Part shown: positions 34,763 to 43,637 of the stretch, one piece after another
How the letters are laid out: each line of letters begins with the position of its first letter
Numbering within the stretch: position 1 is the stretch's first letter
NCBI GenBank assembly: GCA_030430075.1
Contig: JAUIGN010000002.1
Coordinates: 1 to 64,000 of the forward strand
DNA length: 64,000 bases
Origin: a bacterium
GTDB lineage: Bacteria > Planctomycetota > Planctomycetia > Pirellulales > Pirellulaceae
Direction: 5' to 3'
Notes under the pieces: generated by a model
Databases searched by the model: none
Told to the model about the DNA's origin: nothing
Seen by the model: the letters and a program-made list of their open reading frames with translations, nothing else
Position numbers and translations under genes: made by a program

Positions 34763-36334
34763 CTAATACGTGTACAAAATCTGCAGCTTGGCAATGTCCG
34801 GTCCCAGCGCGCCTGCGACCTGGCTGAGCGCGTTGCGGTGAGCCGGCGCAAATTCGGAGAACGTCGCAGTGACCCGCTGCCAGGACTTCGCCACTTCCAG
34901 CGAATCCACTCGCAGGTGCTCGTCGTCTCCGTGGTGGATCAGCGTTTCATGCAGGTGACCGGCAGCCGCCTGAAACTCTCTGGCCGCTTTCTGAGCGGCG
35001 GAACGAAAGCCGGAGGGATACTGGTTGGAACTGTTCACCAACTGCACCGCTCGGGATGCCAACAAGTCCGCGTTGTGGTGGATCGACGCAATTAACTCGA
35101 CCACTTCGTCACGGTCAACGGAAAGATCCTGTCCCAGGGCGTGAACCAGGCTGTCCATGGCTCGCTGCGCGGCTGCCAGTTGCTGCGCGAAATCGGGACC
35201 TCGCACGGATGCGAGATGGTTGCGCGCGGTCTGCCACTCGACCTCCAGCACCCGGAAGTCCCAGACCAACTCATCGAGCCCGGTTTGCGCGGCCAGCGCT
35301 TTGGTGAGCTCGACGCTGGCGCTGTTGAGCGCCAGAATGCTGGCCAATGCTTCCTGCGGCTGCGGATGATCGATCAATTCATTCAGTGTTATCTGGCTGC
35401 AGATCTGGTGCACGTCCCGCTGAAACGTCTGCATGATCGCCTGTAACTGGTCGCGATCGAGGGGCATGGGAAGCCACAGGAGTTCGTGGATCGCTTCATG
35501 ACTGGCCTCGATCCGTTGCATCCTGCGGGTGAGGTACCGTTCGTCCAGCGACCGCACCTGTTTGGCCAACTGCCGCCAACGTTCGTAGAGCCGCTGGTAT
35601 TCGGCGACAACCGCCTGGTGGGCCGAATTCCGGTCGGTCAGGCGGCTGAAGCGATCCACCTGAGCCAACAAGGTTTGTCCTTCCACCAGCAACGCGCGGC
35701 GCCCAGACTGGTAGGTCAACTGGTACGACAGGTCCTCCAACAGGGTCTCCAGCCCGGCCCGCATCAGGGCCACCTCCTGAGCCAGGGCGTTGCGGTCGAA
35801 CTGCGGTGTCAGGTTTAACAGCTCGCAGATCTGCTGGTCGTAGAGATCGAGTTTCTCGACATGCCCCAGACACTCGCGGCCCACCCCGGGAATCTGCCGC
35901 ACCCGATGACCGGTCACTCGCCATTGCCGGTCGATCGGCTGGTACTCCTGAGAGAGCTGCTCCAGGCTGAGCCCCGGAACGCGGCGGAGCAAAATGTCGG
36001 CGTTGGCCTTGATTCTAACGACGTCCCCCAGCAGCGAGCGGTAGCCGGGATTGGATTGTTCTTCGCGTCGCAGGGCAGTCATCAGCCGGCCGGCTTCCCC
36101 GGCGAATCGCTCGAGCGCCTGCCGGGACGCGGCAACGCGTGGATCACGAATCGGGAGGCGATTCGGACGCCCCGGGTTCGGTGGCTGCTGCCGGTCAAGC
36201 TGCGAATCGATCAGCGACCGGAGAATTCCCTCGAAGAATTGCCGTCGCCGATCGTTGGCGTCCTGCGCAGCGCTCAGGTCGACAACCACCAGGAGGAAAC
36301 CGATCGCCAGGGGCAGGCAACGATGTGCGCGCAT
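34763..36334 (-). CDS. Secreted helical protein of unknown function
   Basis: A 523-residue protein started at ATG 36334 (GAGG six bases upstream). A signal peptide (MRAHRCLPLAIGFLLVVVDLSAAQ) leads to an Arg/Pro-rich segment and then almost uninterrupted alpha-helix, with repeated patterns of Leu/Gln/Arg (ALERFAGEAGRLMTALRREEQ, LYERWRQLAKQVRSLDERYLTRR). No cysteine pattern, metal site or catalytic motif is seen. It may be an exported coiled-coil or spectrin-like structural protein. No recognised family. Confidence 0.72.
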   Translation of the reverse strand: MRAHRCLPLAIGFLLVVVDLSAAQDANDRRRQFFEGILRSLIDSQLDRQQPPNPGRPNRLPIRDPRVAASRQALERFAGEAGRLMTALRREEQSNPGYRSLLGDVVRIKANADILLRRVPGLSLEQLSQEYQPIDRQWRVTGHRVRQIPGVGRECLGHVEKLDLYDQQICELLNLTPQFDRNALAQEVALMRAGLETLLEDLSYQLTYQSGRRALLVEGQTLLAQVDRFSRLTDRNSAHQAVVAEYQRLYERWRQLAKQVRSLDERYLTRRMQRIEASHEAIHELLWLPMPLDRDQLQAIMQTFQRDVHQICSQITLNELIDHPQPQEALASILALNSASVELTKALAAQTGLDELVWDFRVLEVEWQTARNHLASVRGPDFAQQLAAAQRAMDSLVHALGQDLSVDRDEVVELIASIHHNADLLASRAVQLVNSSNQYPSGFRSAAQKAAREFQAAAGHLHETLIHHGDDEHLRVDSLEVAKSWQRVTATFSEFAPAHRNALSQVAGALGPDIAKLQILYTY

Positions 36335-36768
36335 GATTCGCCTCACGTGTTCATGGTTTATTGATACTTGCGCAGCGAATGGACCAGGACGACCAACGGG
36401 AGTCCGCAGATATACGGCCGCGCGTTGCTTGCCGAAGGCTCATTTGCCGCGCAGCCGTCAATAGGATCGGGACGCACGCCAAGCGGCACAACGGCCCCGG
36501 GGACTGCTGCGGGCGCTTGGGGTCGGCCCTTTTTCGCATTGCGTACAACCTCATCGCATAACGCGGCAACGCCTGGCCGGACTCAATCACGGGCAAACGA
36601 CAACCCAGTGCAAATCGCCGCATCGCCAACAACTGAAGGGAACGTAGCCCAGACGCCGCCCCACTCAGCCGGACTGCGTTCGCGCCCGATTTGCCCGGCC
36701 AACAACCGATTGCCCGGCCAACAACCGACTCACCGGCTCGAGATAAACAACGTTGACGCAGACGCAAG
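36335..36768. other. Gene-free stretch, 434 nt, with a duplicated 19-bp segment
   Basis: Upstream of the helical secreted protein. The segment TTGCCCGGCCAACAACCGA is tandemly duplicated at about 36690-36728. No coding or RNA gene was recognised. Confidence 0.5.
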
Positions 36769-37143
36769 TTAGCTCGGCTTATGCTGCGAATGACAGTTCT
36801 TGCAGTTCGCTGCCTTGGTCAACGCGGCCCCGGCATCGGCATCCCCGGAAACCGCTGCCTGCGCTGCTTTGATCAGGGCCGCATTCTTCTCCTTCCAGCT
36901 ATCGGCATCACCTTTGGGTGGTTTGTTCTTGGCCATCGCTTGGAACAGCTTCAACAACTCGGCCTTCTCGGCATCACTCGCCTTGCCCGTGGCCACCTTC
37001 TTGGTCAGCGGTCCCTTGAAGGCCCGCTTCATGACCTGCTTGGTCGTCGTCTTCGCATCACCTTCGTTGGCGGCATTGGTCATGGTCGTGGACATCGCAA
37101 CGGCCAGGGCCAGCAGCATCAGGGCAGCAATCAGCTTCTTCAT
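36769..37143 (-). CDS. Small secreted monohaem c-type cytochrome-like protein
   Basis: A 124-residue protein with a signal peptide (MKKLIAALMLLALAVAMSTTMTNA) and a single CxxCH haem site at Cys114-His118 (CKNCH) very near the C-terminus. The body is Lys/Ala-rich and helical, with no obvious distal Met, so the sixth ligand is unclear. It has a strong AGGAG ribosome site six bases before ATG. It could be a periplasmic electron carrier or haem-binding sensor. The pattern resembles small planctomycete 'cytochrome c domain' proteins, but no family name is certain. Confidence 0.82.
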   Translation of the reverse strand: MKKLIAALMLLALAVAMSTTMTNAANEGDAKTTTKQVMKRAFKGPLTKKVATGKASDAEKAELLKLFQAMAKNKPPKGDADSWKEKNAALIKAAQAAVSGDADAGAALTKAANCKNCHSQHKPS

Positions 37144-37373
37144 TCGTTACTCTCCTCAGTGGTAAAACCTCAGTGGCAAAACATGGGCAACCAAATGCCG
37201 GCTACGGGACGAACGGCGGGCGTCGCCGAGCGTGACCGACATCTTACATTGTTTCGGCAGCGCGTGTCGCGTCGATCGGGGCCCTCCCATGTCGGCCGGC
37301 CAACCGTCGCCGACGCCCCGTCTTGCTGGCAATCCCGGGTAACGATCCTGCGTCCGGGTTCAAACCACGGCGC

Positions 37374-39617
37374 CTACTTACCGAGCTGCTCTGCCAGCCA
37401 GTCGTACGCTTTCCCGCGAATCGCGTCGGGAAAATCGTGCCCGCAATCGGGATAGACGGCGGTCAACCGAGCAGTCGCCTCTCGGAGTTCGTAAACCGGC
37501 TCGACGGCGGCGACCGCCTTCCGCACGCCGCCGACCTCAAAGTTGCCGTCATGCAGGGGCGCATTGACAAAGACGGCACGCGGCGCGATCGCGGTCAGAA
37601 CTTCGTAAAAATCAAACGGCACGCGATCGGGGTCGTTCTGGTAGACCGTCCGGAGGCGGGGCATATAACGGTCGCTGGTCCAGCCGGCGATGTTTCCGCC
37701 GTAGTAGTCGTGAAAGGGCGTGAACCCGCAACTCGTCACCACGGCTCGAATTCGCTGGTCGAAGGCGGCAGTAAAGAGTCCGTGATGCCCGCCCAGAGAG
37801 TGCCCGATGCAGCCGATCCGATCGTGGTCGACCTGTGGCATGGTCTCCAGCACATCGATCGCCCTGAGGTTGTTCCAGATGGCCTTCATCGAGCCGCTGG
37901 CGTAGTGGCTGCCCTGCTTGGAATAATCATAGGTCGACTCGCCAAACGACGGATAATCGGGCACGATGCAAACCAAGCCGCGTCGGGCCAGTTCATCCGC
38001 ATAGTGGAGCGTCGGACGTCCACGAATCCCGGCCGGTTCGTCCTTCCCGGCGGCTGTCGTCTGGTGCAGGCAGAGCACGGCAGGGCAGGGGGCCGACAGC
38101 GCATCGGGAATCAGCACGTAAGCGGCAACGCGGTCGCCCGGTTCCGCGGCAAACGTGATCTTGCGCCGCAGGTAGGCCCCGGTTTCAACTTCGTCTACCA
38201 CCTCCACAGCCAACGGCACACGTTGATGGCTGGTGGGAAGCGCGCCCATCGCCAACTGCATCCCGCTCAAAATATGGCTCCGCCGAATTGCCAGTTCCGC
38301 GGGCGAGGCAATCGGTTGGAGGGTTCCGGCCTGGTCAAGGTAAACGGAGACGTCGGCATGGTCCGGATAGCGGGCCGCCACCTCAAACTCGGCGAACGCG
38401 TCCGGCCGCTCGGGCGGTACCGCTGCGACCGCCGGGGCCTGCTCCTGATCCACCAGGCGATTCTCGAACCAGTACAGGCCGCTCCGCCCGGGCCCGACCA
38501 GGTCGAGATCGCCGTCACCATCCAGGTCCGCGACTTTGGGATCGAGCCCGAAGCCGGCCCGCCCGCCGGGAGCGATCGTGCCCCGGCGCCAGGTCCGAGC
38601 GGTCTCGTCAAACTTGTACCAATAGGCAACCAGCGGATCGTATTCGCCCGGATCCTTGCCGCCGTGTCCCATATAGCGTTTGCCGGCAATTAACTCGGCC
38701 CGCCCATCCTGATCCAAGTCGGCTTGCAACAGGCTGTGCGGCTGCGACCAGCTGGTGTCGATGGCATGTCGTATCCAGCGTGTCGGGCCCGCGTCCTCCG
38801 CTTGTTGCTCCAACCAATACAGACCAATGCGGTGGCCACGCCCCCAGATCAGGTCGGCATCCCCGTCCCCATCGACATCGGTGACGAGGATCGGGAGGCC
38901 GCAGTCGCGGTCCAGCACGAAATCCGGGTGCCAGATCCAACGTTGGCGGCGGGGATCCGCCGGCGCCTCCGCCCAGCCCTGCGGTCCAACCACGTCAATC
39001 CGACCGTCCCCATTGATGTCTCCCGCCCCAATCCCGTGGCCGGCCACCTCGGGCGGCAGTTCATGGCGAACCCAAGCGGGTGGGGACCCCGGCTTGGTCA
39101 GCTCCCACCAGGCGGCAAACTTCACCCCGTTGGGAAGCAGGTCCAGTTGCCCGTCGCCGTCGAGATCGATCAGCCGCCCCGTCTCCATCGCACCCGGCTC
39201 GGCGATCACGTGCTTTTTCCACAAGCCCAGCGACTCGCCCGGGTGCTCGACCCAATAGAGCGACTGGCTGCGGTAGTTCGCACTGACGATGTCCGGCCAA
39301 CCGTCACCATTCACATCCAGGGGAAGGTTGGCGTAGTCATCGTAGCGTCCCCGAATCACCTGGACGTCCCGCACGCGGTGGCGCTGCCAAGTGGGCGCTT
39401 CGTACCACCAGCCACCCGAAAACACGTCCAGCTTCCCGTCCCGGTTGACATCGACGACTGCACAGGCGGAGTAGGTCGAATTCTCGTTCAAGACGTGTAT
39501 TCGGAAGGTCGGGTCGGCCGCTGGAGTCAGCCGAACGGATCCAATCAGCAACCATGCCACGCAGCAGATCGTCACACCCAGGAGAGAATGGCGGCCATTC
39601 CGGATCGATCCAAACAT
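37374..39617 (-). CDS. FG-GAP/VCBS repeat protein fused to an alpha/beta hydrolase
   Basis: A 747-residue exported protein (signal about 1-33). Residues about 40-400 hold seven FG-GAP calcium-type loops (DVNRDGKLD, DVNGDGWPD, DLDGDGQLD, DINGDGRID, DVDGDGDAD, DLDQDGRAE, DLDGDGDLD), suggesting a beta-propeller. From about 430 the chain becomes an acetyl-xylan-esterase/dienelactone-type alpha/beta hydrolase: PAVLCLHQTTAAGKDEPAGIRG, nucleophile Ser in IGHSLGGHHG, likely acid Asp in APLHDGNFE and His in DCGHDFPD. The combination suggests a surface esterase acting on polysaccharide, with the propeller as binding module. AAGGAG lies upstream of ATG. Confidence 0.88.
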   Translation of the reverse strand: MFGSIRNGRHSLLGVTICCVAWLLIGSVRLTPAADPTFRIHVLNENSTYSACAVVDVNRDGKLDVFSGGWWYEAPTWQRHRVRDVQVIRGRYDDYANLPLDVNGDGWPDIVSANYRSQSLYWVEHPGESLGLWKKHVIAEPGAMETGRLIDLDGDGQLDLLPNGVKFAAWWELTKPGSPPAWVRHELPPEVAGHGIGAGDINGDGRIDVVGPQGWAEAPADPRRQRWIWHPDFVLDRDCGLPILVTDVDGDGDADLIWGRGHRIGLYWLEQQAEDAGPTRWIRHAIDTSWSQPHSLLQADLDQDGRAELIAGKRYMGHGGKDPGEYDPLVAYWYKFDETARTWRRGTIAPGGRAGFGLDPKVADLDGDGDLDLVGPGRSGLYWFENRLVDQEQAPAVAAVPPERPDAFAEFEVAARYPDHADVSVYLDQAGTLQPIASPAELAIRRSHILSGMQLAMGALPTSHQRVPLAVEVVDEVETGAYLRRKITFAAEPGDRVAAYVLIPDALSAPCPAVLCLHQTTAAGKDEPAGIRGRPTLHYADELARRGLVCIVPDYPSFGESTYDYSKQGSHYASGSMKAIWNNLRAIDVLETMPQVDHDRIGCIGHSLGGHHGLFTAAFDQRIRAVVTSCGFTPFHDYYGGNIAGWTSDRYMPRLRTVYQNDPDRVPFDFYEVLTAIAPRAVFVNAPLHDGNFEVGGVRKAVAAVEPVYELREATARLTAVYPDCGHDFPDAIRGKAYDWLAEQLGK

Positions 39618-39947
39618 ATTTTCTCCTTACCTGATTGAGCGAGAAAACGGGGCAAACCCCATTTTTCGCGGGCCTTCTTCGGCGTGCGATGCGGCCGGTG
39701 TTGTACCACAAATGGGACGTGCAGACTGCTACAGGCGGGACGCCGGGGTGTCTGAGCAAACTTGAGAATTTGTTGGGGCCGACGTTTAAGCCTCCCCGGC
39801 TGCTCATTTAAGACAATCAGAAAAGTCGACCCAAGCTTCTTGAATTGCCAAGATTTGGTGGTATGTTAGTGGAAGTTGGAAAAACAGTCAAAGTCGACGT
39901 TGGTCAATTCACTTTATTCTCCGTTCAGACAGGGGGGAGCAACACTG
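39618..39947. other. Divergent intergenic region, 330 nt
   Basis: Between the leftward FG-GAP hydrolase gene and the rightward TIGR03000 gene. It contains the promoter-like sequence listed separately; no gene was recognised. Confidence 0.45.
39840..39867 (+). promoter_or_regulatory. Candidate sigma-70 promoter for the TIGR03000 gene
   Basis: TTGAAT (39840-39845) and TATGTT (39862-39867) are separated by 16 bases, about 80 bases before the ATG. Close to the consensus but unverified; planctomycete sigma-70 boxes are poorly defined. Confidence 0.3.
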
Positions 39948-41030
39948 ATGACACATTCTTTTGGTCGGATTATCGGTGCCGCCGCTATCGCATTGTTTGC
40001 GATGGGGGCTCAAGCACACGCGGGTCACGGCAGCTACGGTAGCTGGGGATCCAGCGGTGGTAGCAGTGGCGGCTATGCCAGCTCCGGCGGAAGCAGCGGT
40101 GGCTACGCTAGCTCCGGCGGCAGCCATGGGTGGCACGGCGGACTGTTCGCTCGCTGGCACGCCCATCATCGCGTTCACCATCATCGGGTCCACTACTCGT
40201 CGCATTCGAGTGGTGGTTCGTGGGGATCGAGCGGTGGATCGTGGGGCTACCACGGATCGAGCGGTGGATCCAGTGGTGGTTCGTGGGGCGGTTCCCACGG
40301 TTGGCACCGGGCCCACTATAGCTGGGGCTCCAGTGGCGGATCGAGCGGTGGATCGAGTGGCGGATCGAGCGGCGGCGTGGTTTACTCGTCGCCCGTCTAT
40401 GCCGCCCCGGTTCAGAAGGGCGCTGTGATTGACGGCGGTACCGTGATCGAGCAAGAGGGTGCGGCTGAAGGTGAAGGTGCCGTCGCACCTCCTCCCGTTG
40501 ATTCGACCCAGAACCGGGCTGCCTCCGAAGCGACCCTGACCGTCAATGTGCCGGCCGAGACGAAGATCTTCGTCAACGGCGCGCCGACCCGAAGCCGCGG
40601 TGAAGTCCGCCGCTATGTGTCGCGTGGTTTGACGCCGGGACAAGAGTACAGCTACGAAATCAAGGCTGAACTCGATCGCGACGGCGCCGCGGTCCAGGAG
40701 ACCAAACTGGTCAAGGTCCGTGCCGGCGAAACGATTCAGGTTGCGTTCGAGCTGAACTCGGATGCAGCCCCCGAAACGGTCGTGACGGTGAACGTCCCGG
40801 AAGACGCCAAGGTCTACCTGGCGGGTAACGAGACGAAGGGCGAAGGATCGGTCCGGATCTTCCGCACCAACAAATTGGCAAAGGGTGCCAAGTGGGCCGG
40901 TTATACCGTGCAGGCTTCCGTCGAGCGAAATGGCAAGACCATCACTCGCGAGCGGACGCTGGACCTTCAAGCGGGCGACAGCCGAACCCTGACGTTCGAC
41001 TTCGATGCCCCGCAGGTTGCCACTCGCTAA
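39948..41030 (+). CDS. Gly/Ser/His-rich secreted protein with two TIGR03000 domains
   Basis: A 360-residue protein from ATG 39948 behind GGGGGGAG. The signal peptide (IIGAAAIALFAMGAQAHA) is followed by about 130 residues of low-complexity tandem peptide, mostly SSGGSSGG, SYGSWG and HxxHH-type segments (WHAHHRVHHHRVHYSSHS). Two copies of the planctomycete-specific TIGR03000 domain follow at about 192-269 (ATLTVNVPAETKIFVNGAPT...) and 276-354 (TVVTVNVPEDAKVYLAGNET...). TIGR03000 domains resemble PEGA-like beta folds. The protein may be a surface or periplasmic component; the His-rich section could bind metal. A rho-independent terminator follows. Confidence 0.92.
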   Translation: MTHSFGRIIGAAAIALFAMGAQAHAGHGSYGSWGSSGGSSGGYASSGGSSGGYASSGGSHGWHGGLFARWHAHHRVHHHRVHYSSHSSGGSWGSSGGSWGYHGSSGGSSGGSWGGSHGWHRAHYSWGSSGGSSGGSSGGSSGGVVYSSPVYAAPVQKGAVIDGGTVIEQEGAAEGEGAVAPPPVDSTQNRAASEATLTVNVPAETKIFVNGAPTRSRGEVRRYVSRGLTPGQEYSYEIKAELDRDGAAVQETKLVKVRAGETIQVAFELNSDAAPETVVTVNVPEDAKVYLAGNETKGEGSVRIFRTNKLAKGAKWAGYTVQASVERNGKTITRERTLDLQAGDSRTLTFDFDAPQVATR

Positions 41031-41060
41031 CAATCAACGCCGTTGATTGAACGCTTATAA

Positions 41061-41100
41061 CCCTCGCGTCGAGCATATTCGGCGCGAGGGTTTTTCTTTT
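41061..41100 (+). terminator. Rho-independent terminator after the TIGR03000 gene
   Basis: Stem CCCTCGCG (41061-41068) pairs perfectly with CGCGAGGG (41083-41090) around a 14-nt loop, followed by TTTTTCTTTT. It begins 30 bases after the stop codon. Confidence 0.9.
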
Positions 41101-41434
41101 GCGCCGATGCGTCTGGCGCCGCGGGTGAGGTTGACGACGGGAAACCGGAATGCCGATGAATGGCTTGGAACGTCTCCACCACCAACGCCGATCATCCATG
41201 GATCATCAATGGTTCACGGCAGGTCGCGGTGTTGAATTCGTTTTCCGTGGACGTACCCGCAGCGTTGCCCAAATCACCCGGAACGCGTTGGCGTTCGGTT
41301 TGCCCGGCAATCAACGGAACCGGTACTGACGGCCGAGGGCTGGTGAATTATCCAGGCGAACGTTCTCGATCAGCACCGGTAACGGGAACGCTTGGGCTGC
41401 ATCGAGCAATCGCCGACCCGGACAGTGCAAGCTC
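41101..41434. other. Gene-free stretch, 334 nt
   Basis: Lies between the terminator and the HTTM partner gene. No feature recognised. Confidence 0.45.
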
Positions 41435-42133
41435 ATGTCGAAAGAAAAGCCGCAGAATACGAAGACAGCGAACCCAACGGCGTCTGGCGACGATTCGCGT
41501 GACGGCAGTCCGCCATTCGCCTGGTCGCCCCTGACACGGGCGTTGCTCAGCGGGTGGCTCGTCATCCACATGGCGGCCGTTTTTCTCCCACCGTTCGCTT
41601 TCCAGACATCATCCGTACCCGGCAGCGGTTCACCGTTGGCCGTTCCGCTGATGCAATGGATCAGTCCCTATGCCGACGGGCTCTACTTGAACCACGGTTA
41701 TGCATTTTTTGCGCCCGACCCCGGTTCGAGTTTCCTGCTGCGGGCATCGATGGAATTCGACGACGGCCGCGAAACGATCCACCGCACGATGCCCGACCTC
41801 GACATCGATTGGCCCCGGCTGCGGTATCACCGCCATTTCATGCTCAGCGAGCATCTGAATGCGTCGTTTATACCGGCGCAGCCGCCGCCGGAAGTGGCTG
41901 CGAATCCGGCCGACCTGGAGGTCTGGCAACAGCGTCACGCAGTCTACGCTTCCAGGCGCGAGGCGATCATCAACCACCTCAAGAAGAAATACGGCGCGGA
42001 CCGCGTCAGGCTACGACGCGTTGAACACCGACTGCTGGACCCTTACGAGTTCACGCAACCCAACCGCCGTATCGATTCTCCGGAGACGTACATCGAATTG
42101 TCGGAAACTCCCCAGCCGAGGGCCACACCGTGA
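41435..42133 (+). CDS. Membrane-anchored partner of the HTTM protein
   Basis: A 232-residue protein with a charged cytoplasmic tail (about 1-35), one hydrophobic segment (LTRALLSGWLVIHMAAVFLPPFAF), and a soluble region with conserved-looking YADGLYLNHGYAFFAPDPGSSFLLR and HRHFMLSEHLN. Such proteins typically precede HTTM genes in planctomycetes. Its stop overlaps the GTG start of the HTTM gene by 4 bases (GTGA), so the two are translationally coupled and probably work together. Function unknown. Confidence 0.82.
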   Translation: MSKEKPQNTKTANPTASGDDSRDGSPPFAWSPLTRALLSGWLVIHMAAVFLPPFAFQTSSVPGSGSPLAVPLMQWISPYADGLYLNHGYAFFAPDPGSSFLLRASMEFDDGRETIHRTMPDLDIDWPRLRYHRHFMLSEHLNASFIPAQPPPEVAANPADLEVWQQRHAVYASRREAIINHLKKKYGADRVRLRRVEHRLLDPYEFTQPNRRIDSPETYIELSETPQPRATP

Positions 42134-43182
42134 ATCACCTGATGACCTGGGCAACGCATTGGCTGAAGGAGATCGTCGCGGGGTGGAATCAGTTCTGGTT
42201 TGCGGAACAGCAGCCGCACACGCTGGCCCTGATTCGCATCCTGGCCGGCCTGATGTTGTTTTATACGCATGCCGTGTGGACACCGGACCTGATGAAGTTC
42301 CTCGGGCCGGACGGCGTCCTCCCCAACCAGGTGGCCCGCGACATCCACGGCAACAGCGTGGCCTGGAGCTACCTTTGGTACTTCGAGTCACCGACGGTTT
42401 TGGGCGCGTTGCATCTCTTTGCACTCGTCGTGTTCGCCATGTTCACGGTCGGCTTCTACACGCGCGTCACGTCGATCTTGGCGACGATCATCACGTTGGC
42501 CTACTGCCATCGGCTCTCGGGCGTTTTCTTCGGCCTGGACCAGGTGAACGCCATGCTGGCCATGTACGTGATGCTCGGCCCCAGCGGCGCGGTCTACTCG
42601 GTCGACCGCTGGCTGGCGGAGCGGCAGGCGGGGCAGGGGGGACGTCAACCCGAGCCGGTCCGGCCGACAGCCAGCGCCAATCTGGCGATTCGCCTGATCC
42701 AACTGCAGATGTGCGTTATCTACCTCTTCGGTGGCGTCAGCAAGATGCGGGGCGAAATGTGGTGGGATGGCAGCGCGGTCTGGTTTGCGGTGGCGAATCT
42801 CGAATACCAGTCGATGGACATGACGTGGCTGGTGCGGAGCCCCTGGCTGATCGCCCTCCTGTCGCACATCACCGTCTTCTGGGAGGCCTTCTATTGTGCC
42901 CTGGTATGGCCCCGGCGGACGCGCCCCGTCGTATTGTTCCTCGCCGTCTGCGTCCATGGCGGCATTGGCCTCTGCTTGGGAATGTGGACGTTCGGCCTGG
43001 CGATGATCATCGCCAACTACGCGTTTGTGCCGGCCGAATTGACACGGGCCCTCGTCTCCGCCGGCTCGACGTCGCTCCGCCGGCTCGCCGGCGGGGCAGG
43101 GGGGCGCCAATTGCAGCCGGCGGCCGATGCCGAACCAACCCGGAAGCAGCTGCGCGGAAAACTGCGCGGAAATGCGAATTAG
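42130..43182 (+). CDS. HTTM-domain membrane protein (vitamin-K gamma-carboxylase-like)
   Basis: A 350-residue polytopic protein with about seven hydrophobic segments, starting GTG 42130. TLALIRILAGLMLFYTHAVWTPDLMKFLGPDGVLP, RLSGVFFGLDQVNAMLAMYVMLGPSGAVYSVDRWL and LIQLQMCVIYLFGGVSKMRGEMWWDG are the features of the HTTM family, related to the membrane half of gamma-glutamyl carboxylase. Bacterial members usually lack the carboxylase lumenal domain, as here; biochemical activity is not established. Coupled to the preceding gene. Confidence 0.9.
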   Translation: MNHLMTWATHWLKEIVAGWNQFWFAEQQPHTLALIRILAGLMLFYTHAVWTPDLMKFLGPDGVLPNQVARDIHGNSVAWSYLWYFESPTVLGALHLFALVVFAMFTVGFYTRVTSILATIITLAYCHRLSGVFFGLDQVNAMLAMYVMLGPSGAVYSVDRWLAERQAGQGGRQPEPVRPTASANLAIRLIQLQMCVIYLFGGVSKMRGEMWWDGSAVWFAVANLEYQSMDMTWLVRSPWLIALLSHITVFWEAFYCALVWPRRTRPVVLFLAVCVHGGIGLCLGMWTFGLAMIIANYAFVPAELTRALVSAGSTSLRRLAGGAGGRQLQPAADAEPTRKQLRGKLRGNAN

Positions 43183-43637
43183 CAACGGCAACCGCAGCGA
43201 CAGACAACAAGCGGCAAGTGCGTTCGCCCTCTGCCGTCGTTCCGTAGGTTATGCTGTGCATGACGCGATGCGTTCCGGCTAATATGTGCGGTGCCGCGGG
43301 GCCGTTGACCACAAACGACGGTGAAACCACGACTGGCACCGAACGCAGTACGTTCACGCATGATCCGGCGCGAATCGACGGCCCCAGCGCCCCCCAGCCG
43401 TCCCGCAACCCAGCCGCCAGCCGTCGCGCAACCCCAGCCGTCGCGCAACCCAGCCGTCGCGCAACCCAGCCGCCAGCCGCTTCCCACCAGCGCCGAACTC
43501 GCCACCAGGGACTGCGGCCACGCTCTGTCCGCGCCGCCACTGGGAAGCCGTCCCCAAACGGCATATACTGAGTAGCTTGCCCATGCGGACCTTCTCCAGC
43601 CGGGAGTTGGCAGCCAGAAACACAGGAGACAGATGCG
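43183..43637. repeat. Gene-free stretch with dispersed palindrome and GC-rich minisatellite
   Basis: Contains a GTTATGCTGTGCATGAC palindrome copy (43248-43264) with flanking CCGTAGG, and a tandem array built on a 15-16-bp unit (CAGCCGTCGCGCAACC) at about 43394-43480. No gene was recognised; asd starts at the right edge. Confidence 0.7.

Noticed and set aside
37340-37375. Possible tRNA from the T-loop-like GGGTTCAAACC
   Set aside because: No acceptor, D or anticodon stem could be drawn around it.
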